Shown piece after piece: positions 1-11,310 of a stretch of DNA of 64,000 nucleotides (positions are counted from its first letter, which is position 1; each line of letters begins with the position of its first letter). The notes beneath the pieces were generated by a model. It saw nothing but the letters and a program-made list of their open reading frames with translations, did no database searches and had not been told where the DNA came from. The position numbers and the translations under genes are program-made. The stretch is from NCBI GenBank assembly GCA_026874595.1, contig CM049318.1, positions 31,654,956-31,718,955 of the forward strand, given 5' to 3'. The DNA comes from Sipunculus nudus (lineage: Eukaryota; Annelida; Sipuncula; Golfingiida; Sipunculidae).

Positions 1-480
1 AGCAGATACACTTGACATATTACTAATATAAGGAAAGCAAATAAAACTTAGGTTAACTCTCTAATGAGCGGTTTACATTTTAGCCATTATCGGACCCACC
101 CAACTGTTAATTGCTGGCACTGCGGCTTAACCTTTTTATGCGATATCAATGGTAATGAAAAATATGCTTCGTCCCACGCTGTCGATCATTGATCAATATT
201 AATGTTTACACTGATGAGAAACAGATACATTATATCATGTTACATTTTACTTTGAATGATAGAATATAAACAATGGTGTTGATTGTAATTTAATGTGCTT
301 GATTTAAACAGTTGTTTTTGAAATTGTTTACATGGACATTTCTGCACCAGTGTTAAGTCTTTTCGTAAGAATAGAAAAATGTTCAAGGTTTGAAAATAAT
401 CCGCCAAAAAAAACGCTTACGGTGTGTTGATCTGATAAATTCCACGTATTGACGGTATTTTCTCAGCTTGGAACTGACTT
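1..480. repeat. Intron duplication, copy 1 (partner about 5515-6000)
   Basis: The segment shares long stretches with 5515-6000, for example the run around the shared word TTGATCAATATTAA (about 190 and 5746) and the run around CATTATATCATGTTA (about 230 and 5790). The likeness resumes at about 1042-1080 against 6115-6155 and at about 2030-2230 against 6215-6440. This is an old tandem duplication inside the gene, now interrupted by insertions and deletions. Nothing else is recognised in 1-714. Confidence 0.7.
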
Positions 481-714
481 TTCTAAGTTAGACTGTTTTG
501 CTGAAAAGGCTAATGTGTTTACATGATTATAAAATTTGTGTTATGAAAATGTAAAGGCCGTTAAGTTGTGAAAGCATATACGTCCATACATATGCCTTTT
601 TTACAAATCGGTAGTGAATACGCAAAAAAACGAGGTTCGCATCAGTCTGCATTATTTATCCCATTAACTTTCAGTATATTTTTTTATATATTAATCTGCC
701 ATTTTACCCCTCAG

Positions 715-939
715 TTTGTTCTGCCGGGACATGGGGCCTCCACTGTGCTTTCAATTGCTCCGTCGGTTGTAACAACGTTTGTAATGGAGTAACAGGTACC
801 TGCCAGTGTAAACATGGCTGGTTCGGTCCTAACTGTAACAATAGGTGTTCAAGAAAGTGCGTTTACACGAGGTCATGTGATAAACGACACGGGCAATGTA
901 TCTGTAAGCCAGGATACAAGCCACCAACGTGTGAATCTG
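715..939 (+). CDS. Internal exon, two EGF-like modules of a MEGF/Draper-like receptor
   Basis: This exon encodes 74 complete codons of extracellular EGF-like sequence. It lies between a polypyrimidine-AG acceptor (AG at 711-714 region) and a GTAAGT donor at 940, and is phase 1 at both ends. The first module has eight cysteines spaced C-x8-C-x3-C-x3-C-x3-C-x6-C-x1-C-x8-C, the laminin/MEGF-type EGF pattern. The second has six, spaced C-x3-C-x6-C-x5-C-x1-C-x8-C. It joins in frame to the exon at 6583, the split codon becoming Asp. Such modules in this family bind ligands such as apoptotic-cell or microbial surfaces; the ligand here cannot be told. The upstream part of the gene, with signal peptide, lies before the window. 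The reading frame, cysteine spacing and both splice sites agree, so the exon call is firm; the exact receptor name is not. Confidence 0.88.
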
Positions 940-3900
940 GTAAGTACCCCTCTATCTCAGATCGTAAGATCATCATCATTGTCATCAAAAGCTTGAAAGG
1001 AAGAGATAAGACGTTTGAATATATACACATATGAATTAAAATACATCCCATCTGCATTAGATCGACTAGTACGTACCACCAGTGTAACAGCATTTAAGAT
1101 ATGAACGACCAGGTTATTTTAACTGTCAAACCAACCAGCTGAAACTAATACGTACACTCCGAAGGATAATTAAGACATGTGTTAACAAAACAAATAAATA
1201 TTTTTGAGTAAACATACACTTACGTTTCTCTCGAGAGGGGCTCCATTCATATGAGCCCTGATTAAAACAAACGACCGTTAAAAAAATTAATCGCACTACA
1301 CAAAGGAATCCCCTGATTATGCTCTTCCCGATTAGATGACCATGGCGCACACGTGACATTGAAATGTTAACTGCTTTGCTCGCCGTTTGCTCTCCCTATG
1401 TACACAGTACTACCAGTCCACTTGTAGATACAGGGGCTCCACCCATCAACAATCCCTCGCTGGAGTTATGACATGCCTCTCATGACATTGTTTACACAGC
1501 ATTTCTTACTAATTAGCGCACAGACTGTTCTATCTGGACTCAAAATTAATGTCTTTCACGGCTTTTCTGTTTTCTGACGTCACAAGTCTTGTCTGTCTAC
1601 CGTCCAATCACCATTCTTTATTATACCGGCCAATAATTATTACATAAATGTTAAAATGAACACGCCTCTAGAGACAAACCTCTTAGAAAACCAAACTAAA
1701 TAGGTGCTCATCCTTTAAACTCGACGACAAACAGTCGCTACAGTAGAGACCATTCGAACAAAGACGGCTCCCACGGACTTAAAATCTAATAAAATTAACA
1801 TCAAACGAGACCCGTGAGATCTCTAACCAAAGTTCACACATTCAAATCTAAACATGATGCTAAAAATATATATGTAGAATGAATTATCAAAACAACCATC
1901 TGGTTATACTCCATACTTGAACATGTAATGCAATAATTATGTCACAGTCCTGTGGTGACAACCCTCCATTTATCCGGCAGAGCACTCATCTGCGTTATTG
2001 TCGGTAGTAGTTACTTTTAGATCTGATTTTTTTTTTTCTGTTGCCATCCACTTTTTGGCACATTTGGTCTAGAGACTGGCCAAGTTAACTATATGATTGC
2101 GAACTATTTTGACAATCGTCTTTTTTTTACAACTTAGTTTAATGCTGTTTAGCTGTCTACCTACTTCACCTTAAATTCGTTTGGCTCGGATCAAGTCGAG
2201 ATATAGCTGATTCAGGTCGCGAGTTTCCTCTTGAAGAATCGTACTGTTTAATAAGGGGGGGGGGGGGGGAGGCGCTTCCAATATTCAGCAGTTTTGCAGC
2301 ACATATAGCTAGAGCGGTCTTTTCAGCAGAAATGCTGCAAGTATTCAGTACAGTTACAGCATATACTGTACATGTGCTCCTCCGCCTAGTATGTATAATC
2401 CTGTATTGCGCAGAAGATTTTGAGGAGTGATTCAGTATAGAATGAGCGGTCCAATTATTTAAATTAGTGCTCCAGGCATATATTTGTCTATAAGAAGCAG
2501 GTTTTCAAAATTTATCAAGTAGAACCTCTCCTGAGCAGTGCTATCCTCGAACAGGCCTGTGTGTCTCCTTGTCAATCAAAATAAACTGTTTTTAGTTTTA
2601 AATGGCAGCAAAAATGGTGGTTGGGATTTAGAGAGGGGGCGGGGCTGCGTTATTACAGAGTTGATTTCAGCAAATCTTCTAAATCTGCCGTCCTTTGCAC
2701 TTTGCTAAAGAATTTAAAGAAACAGCTGCAATGAATCAGTATGTGCTCAAAATCTGCTCCCCTAACGTAAGGAAATCTTACTGATCCTTATCGGCACAAT
2801 CTCAAAGCAGCAGTGTGTGAGCACATGCTGAAAGTCTGCCCTCTGAAATCCACACTGGTACCTCTTGAGGCAGCAGAGTTGCTTTATCTGCCCATATTGC
2901 TACTTTAGGACAGCAGAGTTTAGTATATTTGATGTAAATATACTTCAAATTCCGTAGTAATAGAGGATATGTTGCAAAACTTCTTGCAGCAGAGACGGAG
3001 CAGAATGAACTGACAGCTAGAAACATTTTCTAGATTACTGCTCCAGTTATCAGCATAATATGAGAACAATCACAGCAAGAAAGAAAACAGAAGTTGTCCC
3101 AAAAAGCAGCATCTTTTGTTTGGGCCTGGGTGGAGAGGGGCTGAAGTTTTTGACACATATCTATTGAAAAGATTTATATTTTATTTCTGATAACTATTCC
3201 ATAAGACTTGTCGTGTCTGCAACATAATTTTTCTTTAAACATAAATGTGCTCGTTTATCTTATTATTTATTCTTTCATGCATTGAGTATTGAATTATATT
3301 GATACCTACATTTGGACTCTTTTTCATTAATATATGTTACTTACAATCCAGCCCAAGACATTAGATTTTTTACAATGGTATGTCATTCTCCGTTACGTAT
3401 CTGGCTGAATTTTAAAACATCACTCTGGACTTATTCTTTCTGACTGCAAAAAAAAGCTCCAAGAAACAAATTATAATGTTAGATAATCTGGTGTTGGACA
3501 ACCTGAATACAATTTATCAAACTCAGCTAAGCATATGCTAACCTACCAAAGTTGGTAAAGGATGTGCAGCTAAATAAAAATAATTCCATATTAGGTTTTC
3601 ACCAAATTTCTTTAGAGGAAATAAGATTTAACAATTCCTGAAGTTTCCCAATATAATGAGCTATTTGTCAAGGCTGCTCATATACAAACAAACATGTTTA
3701 TATCGTATAAAAAAATAACGTCGAGCATCGTATGAACAATATAAAGATAAAGAATAATAGAACAGAAACTGAAAGAAAAGGAGCATAACAAAAACACTGT
3801 CAAGAAGCCTAGATAATGACATAAAGAGTCTTATAAAAAACGCTTACCGCGTTAAACACAAAGCTTCTTAAACCTAAATATATGGCAATTTGGAGACATG

Positions 3901-4048
3901 CACTATCGGTCAAAACTGTACTTAGACATGCAATAGTGGATGTCGACATAGTAACATCATGTATAGATGTATGAATAACCACACTGGTTCATTGTATATA
4001 GATGGAAATGTTATAAAAGGAAATGTCGGTTCTGTATATACATATATA
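940..4048. other. Intron, first part: no gene seen
   Basis: No cysteine-rich or other plausible exon is visible between the 715 exon and the SINE array. The stretch has a poly-G run at about 2257-2270. From about 2270 to 3120 it has a loosely repetitive segment rich in CAGCAG and TCTGC words, perhaps a very old minisatellite. At 3960-4035 it has an inverted SINE tail fragment (reverse complement of the tail seen in the copies that follow). Confidence 0.5.
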
Positions 4049-4328
4049 TGCCGCCCACCATGTAAGGCCATCAGTTTTACCAGCTGCATGCAAAGGCGCC
4101 GTGCTGACACTTGTAGTGAGTAAGACTATGACGTCACGGTAGTGACGTCACTTCGCTGGTTCCTATACAAGTGTGCAAATACACAGAGGGGCTGGGGATC
4201 TGTCGTAGCCAAGTGGTTAAGGCAGCCGCACTGGAAATTGGAAAATGTTTGGTTCGATTCCCACCGGCAGTGAACCGACTTTTCTGTGTATATCTTTCCA
4301 TCTATAGACAAAGAACTAGCATGGCTAT

Positions 4329-4384
<56 letters not shown>
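4049..4384 (+). repeat. tRNA-derived SINE, copy 1 of a head-to-tail array
   Basis: The unit has a 5' module of about 150 bases, then a tRNA-related part with box A TAGCCAAGTGG (4206-4216) and box B GGTTCGATTCC (4251-4261), a short body with TTTCTGTGTATA, and a (TA)n tail to 4384. The 5' module carries two full CRE palindromes TGACGTCA (4129-4136 and 4143-4150). No intact tRNA cloverleaf can be drawn, so it is a retroelement, not a tRNA gene. Confidence 0.75.
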
Positions 4385-4385
<1 letters not shown>

Positions 4386-4387
<2 letters not shown>

Positions 4388-4770
4388 CACACCATATAAG
4401 GCCACCAGTTTCGCTGGTTTCTATCTCTCTCACTCTCTCTAGTTCCTGCTAGTGATTGTTGTCACATCAGTGCCGTAATCGTTTGTCTCCAGTCCTCCCT
4501 GGTGGTGGTCATTGATTCTGCCCGATGAGATGTCAGACCAGTTGAAGCAAAGTTCCAGTTCATGGTGACCACTTCTCTCCTGGTTCCTATTTAAGTGTAC
4601 AAATACACGGAGGGGCCAGAGATCTGTGGAAGCCAAGTGGTTAAGTCAGCCACACCGGAAATCAGGGGATCTAGGGTTCGATTCCCAGCGGCATTGGACC
4701 TACCTTTCTGTGTATACCATATCCATCTGTATAAAGAAAACCAACATGGCTACTCATACAACTATAAATA
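4386..4770 (+). repeat. tRNA-derived SINE, copy 2
   Basis: The copy starts directly after the (TA)n tail of copy 1 with the shared head (GCACACCATATAAGGCC). It has a diverged 5' module, box A-like AAGCCAAGTGG (4630-4640) and box B GGTTCGATTCC (4675-4685). The body ends in the shared words for the tail (ATGGCTACTCATAC). Confidence 0.7.
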
Positions 4771-4777
4771 TAATATA

Positions 4778-5003
4778 TGCCGCACACTATAAAAGGGCAT
4801 TGGTTCTGCCTGCTGCATACAAAGTTGCCTTGCCGACACATCACAGTATGACGTGACTTCGCTGGTTCTTATAAAAGTGTGTAAATACACAGAGGGGCTG
4901 GGGATCTGTCGTAGCCAAGTGGTTACGGCAGCCGCACCGAAAATTGAAAGATCATGGGTTCGATTCCCAGCGGGAGCAAACTGTGTATACCATTTCCATA
5001 TAT

Positions 5004-5048
<45 letters not shown>

Positions 5049-5062
5049 TGTATATATATACA
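4778..5062 (+). repeat. tRNA-derived SINE, copy 3
   Basis: This is the third head-to-tail unit, with a shorter 5' module holding one half CRE (TGACGTGA), a TATAAAA box near 4870, box A TAGCCAAGTGG (4912-4922), box B GGTTCGATTCC (4957-4967) and a (TA)n tail at 5011-5062. It is the copy in which the TATA-like word is best kept. Confidence 0.72.
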
Positions 5063-6582
5063 TAAAGCATCGAACCACCGAAATGTGTACAACTGACCTC
5101 TTTTATCATTACTCCTATCATTGTTATATTCATAACCCTGAATATTTTACTGCAAGACGGAAAAGATTCCTAAACCTATATGTTGAACTTTCGGTACATA
5201 TAAATTTAAGATCTATCTAAAATGGCTGTTTGAGCATAAAAATGGATTATTCATATAAAGTTATAAAAGTTATTCAAAATTGTCATTCTAGGAATACCTG
5301 TTCTAAAGGTACCTCAAATCCGTAAAAAAAAAACAAGCCCAACACGTATTATCTATTCATATTGGTATAAAGGGATCAACTTATTTCTTAGGCATACTTT
5401 CTTAATTCCCACATTCACGAGGTAATGCGAGAAGAAACAAAGCATATGGCATTTTGAGGAAGACAAGCTTAGTCTAGTATGATAAAAACGATTAATTTTC
5501 TGAACGACAGATCGCAGGATATATAGAAAATACGCTTGGCATATTAATCATACAAAACACCAAAAAACCTAAGGTAACTATCTTATAAAAGGAACAAACA
5601 GTTTTTTTTCTATATGGGGCCAAACATTTAAATGCTAAAACTTAGGCTTTTTTAAGTTTGATGCAATTTCAGTGGCAGCAACCACTTTGCGTCGATGCAC
5701 ATCATCGGGCTATCTGACAAATTTAAGTTGGCTTTGAGCAATTGAACATTGATCAATATTAAAGTGCACACTGTTCAGAAATGCATACATTATATCATGT
5801 TATATTTTACTTTGAATTATAATATAGACAAAATTACAACACACTGGTGTTGATTTAAGATTTATGCGCGGGATTTGTCTGTACAGTGATTGCATAAAAC
5901 TGTTTACATGTGCCTCTCTTCACTAGTTTCCAGTTAGATAACAGACGACATGATACAAATACGTGTTAAGATAAACCGCTAAAACGAACTTTTTTTTATA
6001 TTTTCATATTATTTAACCCTCAATTAGTTTTCCCGTGAAACGGACCATAATCTTGGTTTCAACGGGCATAAAAGGAAAGGGTGAAACATTTAAATGTTAC
6101 CGAGTATAAATAAAAATACATCCCATATGCAATAGAGCGACCAGTAGGTAAACGTATATTTATCCGATATACGTAGCATCTGTGCCATTTTTCGTAGCAG
6201 GTAATCTTTGGTACTGAAGATTTTTTTTTCATCTACCATATAGCATATTTGAAAAAGAGACTGGCAAAGTTCATTATATGATTTTTTAATCTATTTTGAC
6301 AGTCGCCATTTTTCTCTTTTTAATGTATTGTTTTCTAGCTGTCTGCAGCTTCTATTGGTATAGCTTCGGACGAGTTGAAATATTACGAACACAAGTTACC
6401 GTTTCCTATAGAGCAGAACACTGCCTGATAGGGTAGGGTTTCCAACTTTTGAATGGGTCGATCGGTCGCCCTGTATTTCTTGTTCTAGAAAGTTTTATGC
6501 TAATAATTTTATAAAGTTAGAAAGACACTAGTTGACAGATATAAAAATGAGACTTTAAATAATATTTTTCTCTTTCTTGCAG
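5063..6582. other. Intron, last part before the 6583 exon: no gene seen
   Basis: Apart from the second copy of the intron duplication, nothing recognisable was found. The sequence is AT-rich with short poly-A and poly-T runs. Confidence 0.4.
5515..6440. repeat. Intron duplication, copy 2
   Basis: This is the partner of the segments at 1-480, 1042-1080 and 2030-2230, in the same order and orientation. The place that corresponds to the 715-939 exon is missing here (about 6000-6115), so the second copy has lost that exon or never had it. The next exon (6583) follows about 140 bases after the end of the likeness. Confidence 0.65.
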
Positions 6583-6717
6583 ACTGCCCAAATGGCTACT
6601 GGGGCGCTGGTTGTACTGAAATATGTTGGGCAAATTGCGTCAACAAAAATAATTGCAGCAAAATAGACGGGGTGTGTTCCTGCAAACCGGGATTCAGAGG
6701 AGTAACGTGCAATCAAA
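6583..6717 (+). CDS. Internal exon, one EGF-like module of the same receptor
   Basis: The exon follows a clear pyrimidine tract ending in CTTGCAG and stops at a GTCAGT donor. Its 135 bases are phase 1 at both ends. It encodes one complete eight-cysteine EGF-like module with spacing C-x8-C-x3-C-x3-C-x5-C-x6-C-x1-C-x8-C, including the typical GYWGAGC start and CKPGF near the end. One module per phase-1 exon is the usual build of MEGF/SREC-type receptors, because such exons can be gained or lost without breaking the frame. The codon split with the next good exon (8561) becomes Thr. The surrounding intron is an old partial duplicate of the intron around the 715 exon, but the two exons themselves are not close copies. 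Confidence 0.88.
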
Positions 6718-8034
6718 GTCAGTATTTGATGATTTATCATCATCCATCTTTAGTCTGTAATTGTCTTTCATGGATAAAACGGGATACCCAAGAATTATTC
6801 ATTCTAACCCTGTTTTGTTAAGCACGGTCAAATACTGATTCCCCCAATTTAGTTTTCGTATGGTCTTGAAACTTAACATTTACTTTCTTCGCTGCTTCTG
6901 TAGAATAACCATGCAACTCGGCCAAATCTGGTGAAGTCTCTCGCAAACGTGTCCTGACATAAAGAGACATCATATCTTAATGAGTTTTGTTCTTTACATT
7001 GAATGGTCGATACATAAACAATATAAACGTTAGTAGCCCGAAAGAAGAAGTACATAATCGGCCATGTTTTTCTATGAATTTTTTTTAAATTAATTTATAA
7101 CAAAAAGACCTTATTTAAATTTCTCGCAGTACTAAAGAAAATTCCATTTAACAGTAAATTCAGTTGCGCCATTTGACTTCTTCAAAGCTTACGATCCATC
7201 CTAAAATATAATTTTATCTTTTAAATATAGTAATTGTGAGGTTTATTTTATACTTTGAACTTTTGAATGAACAGATCATCATAACTTGTCAAAAAAGCCA
7301 AAATAATCTGACTAGAAATGAAATTGGTATCGCAAAATTGTATTTTAATCCAGCAACTCTATCACGTGTAACTAAACTTTCATCCGGGTTCCAAACGCAA
7401 CCAATTCAACTGAAGAAAGACGTTTTAAATGATAATATTTATAATTAACAAATCATTATATACAATATATACAAGAATACAAAATGCTTTTGGTTCACAT
7501 AAAAGTCTGTCCAAGTGAGACATTCATATTAATATAAACAATATACTTAGCTCAAAGAGAAGTGAAGTATGTGTGTCTCCAAATCAATAAATCACATAAT
7601 GCGAGTGCGAGTGCAGGCACGGATGCAGGTACGGCCCCTGGGGCTGCGTAGGAGCCGTTCACGATACTAAAAAGTCCATCCTCAAACGAAGTAAAGTTCA
7701 AATGTCCAAAACCAGGCCTGGGGAGCACCATGAAAGTTCACATAATGATTGCAGCCCATACGGGATCCGGCGTGTGGTGCTTTTATAGCTGTACGCGACG
7801 TGCCGTCGTACCGTTCAAAAATAAAGCAAGATCCAGTTATTGAAAAGATTCTACTGTTTGTCTGTTGTCTTCTGTGCTGTTACGCTTCAATGCACTCCGT
7901 TCGATTGCCCCCCTGTGTTCTCCCGTGTCCTCACAACCGGCAACTTGTAGGAACTCCGCCGTCATCAACGTCACTACGGATCCACATAACAACTCAATAT
8001 TATTTCTTTTGTCTTGCTTTTTCTTTATTTCCAG
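6718..8034. other. Intron between EGF exons: no gene seen
   Basis: AT-rich intron. A slightly GC-richer stretch at 7600-7800 has short open frames on both strands but no recognised domain and no repeat partner in the window. Confidence 0.4.
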
Positions 8035-8180
8035 CATGTTGGGCTGTAATTTGGAACAAGGCATGCAATTACTTTTGCTCAGAAAACTGTTATATACATA
8101 TAAATGTGACAGTATAAGTGGAACAATCGATGCCTGGTACAAAGTGGCATACAACGATAAAAACTGCTTTCGTGAAGCAC
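8035..8180 (+). pseudogene. Decayed EGF-like exon (frameshift, lost cysteines)
   Basis: A good acceptor (TTATTTCCAG) precedes a phase-1 start that reads C-x8-C-x3-C-x3-C, exactly like the intact neighbours (first residues CWAVIWNKAC). After the fourth cysteine the frame shifts by one base. In the first frame a TAA stop follows soon after. In the next frame the module continues as Cys-Asp-Ser-Ile-Ser-Gly-Thr and ends at a final Cys, but the expected sixth and seventh cysteines are replaced by Ile and Trp. The likely donor (GTTCTT at 8181) is weak, and the length of 146 is one base short of a multiple of three. I read this as a former EGF exon now skipped. If still spliced in, it would truncate the protein before the membrane segment. 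A sequencing or assembly error could explain the frameshift but not the cysteine losses. Confidence 0.7.
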
Positions 8181-8560
8181 GTTCTTAAATCAATAAATTA
8201 CATGTTCATCATGTTCTGTTTGTTTTTTTTTTAAATGTGTACCTTTTACATCAAACTGTTTTGAAATATCTTTGAGTCTACATAATCTTAACCTAAATTA
8301 TTTACATGTAATATAACTTTTCTCAATTCCTGCATACTTTCATCTCGCCGTGACTTTGATTATTTTGCTGGCAATGTACAAACCTATGAAAGATTTCATT
8401 TGATCCTATGTAATTGGCAAATACATGTACCTGTTCATTCTGGAGTGTGCATGACTTAACACTGAGTTGAAGCAGACACATTTGTGTCCGTCAGTTGATG
8501 ATTTCCCATATATTATGTGCATAATAGTTATTTATTCTCTCGTGCGTTCACATTGTATAG

Positions 8561-8704
8561 CTTGTGATGACGGGACGTTTGGATTTAACTGTGAGGGCAT
8601 ATGTCACTGTAAAAGAGGACACAATGACTGCAGTAAGGTCGACGGAACATGTGACAGTGGTCAGTGCGTAGAAGGAAGAGAGGGCGTGGCTTGCCAAACG
8701 CCGA
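8561..8704 (+). CDS. Internal exon, last EGF-like module before the membrane
   Basis: The exon runs from an acceptor (TTGTATAG) to a GTACGT donor at 8705 and is phase 1 at both ends (144 bases). It encodes one cysteine-rich module with eight cysteines spaced C-x8-C-x3-C-x1-C-x6-C-x6-C-x4-C-x8-C. The spacing differs from the 6583 module in the middle, where an early C-H-C pair replaces C-x3-C. It ends with Gln-Thr-Pro, and its last base combines with the 11959 exon to give Ser, so it lies immediately before the juxtamembrane stretch. The three internal exons together make a short EGF stalk within this window; more modules probably lie upstream. Confidence 0.87.
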
Positions 8705-9952
8705 GTACGTTGTAAAAGCTTCACTTTATCTGGCTCATCTTAGTACAAAATTAATCCATGCAGAACGTTCACCGTCAGCTATTACTACATATGTGTTATC
8801 ACCAGCCGCTGTAGTTGTCATTTACCTATTTACAGATATACTGAGTGCGTGAAGAATAGGAAAATTAGAGATTTTGTGGATTTAATAAATATTAAAATGA
8901 TAAATATACTTTCTGCAAACCGAGGCTTGAAACGATAATTTTCAAAATAGAATAAAGGGGCCATCATAGATCTCGCGCTTTTCTGTGTTCCATCCTCACT
9001 TTTGAGGGAGACTATGAGTTTGGACCATGCTGAATCATTACACTCCATTATGAAGCTCGGGACAATGCTAGATGAGTCAATTTTTAAGCCATCAAGCTTC
9101 CGTGAAAGTGTAGAATATTTGATTACTGTTTAAATGAATTATGAAATAACTTCCCATACAATTTGTGTACCAAAATGAGGCATTTTTGATACACTTAAAA
9201 TAATCGAAGGAAACTGCAGTAAAGAAATATATCACTTTACCTAGCCAGCTTGACATGTAAATAGCAAGTTATATATATTTAAACATTAAAGTTTAGAGAA
9301 TGCAGGAAGAAAAGCTTTATTTTAAATGATTATACTCAAAACCCAATTCTGGTTCCATTTGAATTTTTAAAAATGTAACCGGTACTAAGTCGACTTGATC
9401 TCGAGGGCTTTGACCTGGACTCACCAAGCTTGGTCCCCACTTTAAAATCGAGTTTAACTTCTTTGCTATTGTCCCGAATTTTTCAATCGGTAATTGAAAA
9501 TTTAATTTCTAAACCAACCTTTTGACTTATGAGATAACCACTGTGTATTAAACATAGTTCTGCCATATAATTTAGCATTTTTAAACCAAAATGTTAGGAA
9601 CTTCCTAACAGATCCTATTTTGAAGGCTGTCGGAGGCATTCATGAGTTATAGAATTAACATGTGTTAAATAATACATTTGCCATCAAATATAATTTCCTC
9701 CACCCTCGAAACCATAGAATCCACTTACTGAAGAGTACTGCAGAGGAAAAAATTGGAACGATAATTTTAATAATGGAAGAGAGCGGCCAGCTTGGAGTCC
9801 GGGCTATTCCGGGTTCCATTCTCGTCGGGCTGTCATATAAACATTCAGATAAACCAGACCGATGGAGTCACGGACCACTAGAGCTCATTATGGATGTCGT
9901 ATGACAAGATTGAGAAAAAAAACTTTTTGCGTCTGCCAACTTAGATGTCTTG

Positions 9953-10594
9953 GCGGAGGTTACATTTACTAGGTTCCCTGATTGGAAACTAAATTTAAAT
10001 ATGCCATAAGGCGTAACATATACAGTCGAACCTCTCTTAGTTTGCACCTAAATAAATTGTGTACCTCTATAAAGTTGATAGTTTTGCCGGTCCATTTTTT
10101 TTCTTCTCTTTATTATGTTTAGCCAATGTGGGCACCTCTATATTCTGCAAAGTGGGCACTTTTTCTGAGCTAATGTAGGCACTTCGTCGATTTTCCCAGC
10201 TGAAATGTCTCCCTATTTAAACTTTTGGAGATTTATTTATAGTGCACTTTAATTATTATAAAATATTTTTTTGTATATTATGTTTCAATTATTTATGATA
10301 ATGATCAAACAGTAAAACATAGGTTGAATGTGTATTACTGTCTCATTGCATAATCATAATAAAAGCCTTCATGACTCAAAGGTAGGCATGGGATACATGC
10401 ATAAAAATTATGGTCAGACTTAAGCCCCGTCTGGCTGTTCCTGTTATGTTTATAGCCAGCAGTGACTATACCACTCAGTAGCCATCCATTAGTAGCCTGA
10501 TTGGCATACTTTGAACTGACATTCACTAGATTGTCTAATGTCAATGAAGCAAAGAATCTGTTAAAGGTAATACCATGAGTGGAAGCCCTGTTCA
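9953..10594 (+). mobile_element. Non-autonomous repeat, copy 1 (partner 13338-13960)
   Basis: About 640 bases closely match 13338-13960 in the same orientation; the likeness begins at GCGGAGGTTACATTTACTAG and ends after GTGGAAGCCCTG. Inside is the word TACAGTCGAACCTCTCTTAG followed by several CTATAAAGTGGGCA-like words. These are typical of pogo/Tigger-type terminal and subterminal sequence (TA target, CAGT end). There is no transposase frame. It sits in the last intron of the receptor gene. Copy 1 has an extra segment of about 18 bases around 10120-10140 that repeats the GTGGGCACCTCTA word. Confidence 0.65.
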
Positions 10595-10987
10595 TGTCCA
10601 ATAGATGTCAAATCACAACATTGACATTAAATATGAATTGCTCGACCGCCTTAGCCCCTATAGTTATATACCTTTTTGTAGGATAGACAAATGAAAAAAT
10701 AAATTTCAAAATGGCGCATGATCGCCATTTGAGATTTCGGGCTCTCACGAATTCCGCTCACACTTTCACAAAGAACACCCTTGCAAAATTTGTTTATTTG
10801 TCTTCATAGAAGACAAACTTTACTCTCCATGGCCATAGAAGACTCCAGTAACAGAACTAACCAGCCGGAGTGTGTGGCCTATTTTTGAACGACAATCAGC
10901 TGGCTTCCCTTGCAGGAATTAATTGAACATGTGAATAATATATTCAGAATAGCATGAATGGTCTCAAGCGATAATATTACGCATTAG

Positions 10988-11310
10988 CCACATTTCTCGA
11001 CGTGAAAAGACGTTTGATGCAGTATGGTCTGACGATCTTTGCATCAAAGTTATGAGATCCCATCTGCAACATAACCTAGTGAGATGAATGTCCTTATTAC
11101 TACAATATAGGTTCCTCACGATTATTCTTAAACGTACTAAACCTAATAAGATTAAGCTTGAGGTTCGGACTCCCCTGGGCTCAGTGCTGAACCTATACTT
11201 GTTAACAAGAATAGTAACGACCCTCCGAAGGCGAAACAAATGGCCAGTGTTTCTCAATACGCTAACGACATAGCTGTATGCCCCACTGGTCACCTATTAA
11301 CGCATAAGCA
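10988..11310 (+). pseudogene. Fossil fragment of a non-LTR retrotransposon reverse transcriptase
   Basis: Read across frameshifts, the plus strand shows the reverse transcriptase motif A (TFLDV then EKTFDAVW, about 10990-11030). Further on come a motif B-like RTPLGSVLN (usual TPQGSVLS) and motif C as SQYANDIAVC at about 11252-11280. Motif C normally reads YADD, so one catalytic Asp is now Asn. Stops and frameshifts separate the parts. This is a dead piece of a Jockey-superfamily-like LINE inside the receptor intron; flanking parts of the element are not recognised. Confidence 0.6.

Noticed and set aside
4171-5220. Possible tRNA genes at the A/B box pairs
   Set aside because: The boxes are good but acceptor and anticodon stems do not pair, and the units recur with a shared non-tRNA body and (TA)n tail, so they are SINEs.
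8467-8715. Open frame starting upstream of the 8561 exon as an independent small gene
   Set aside because: The cysteine module starts exactly at the 8561 acceptor and the upstream residues are intron; it is an exon, not a separate gene.
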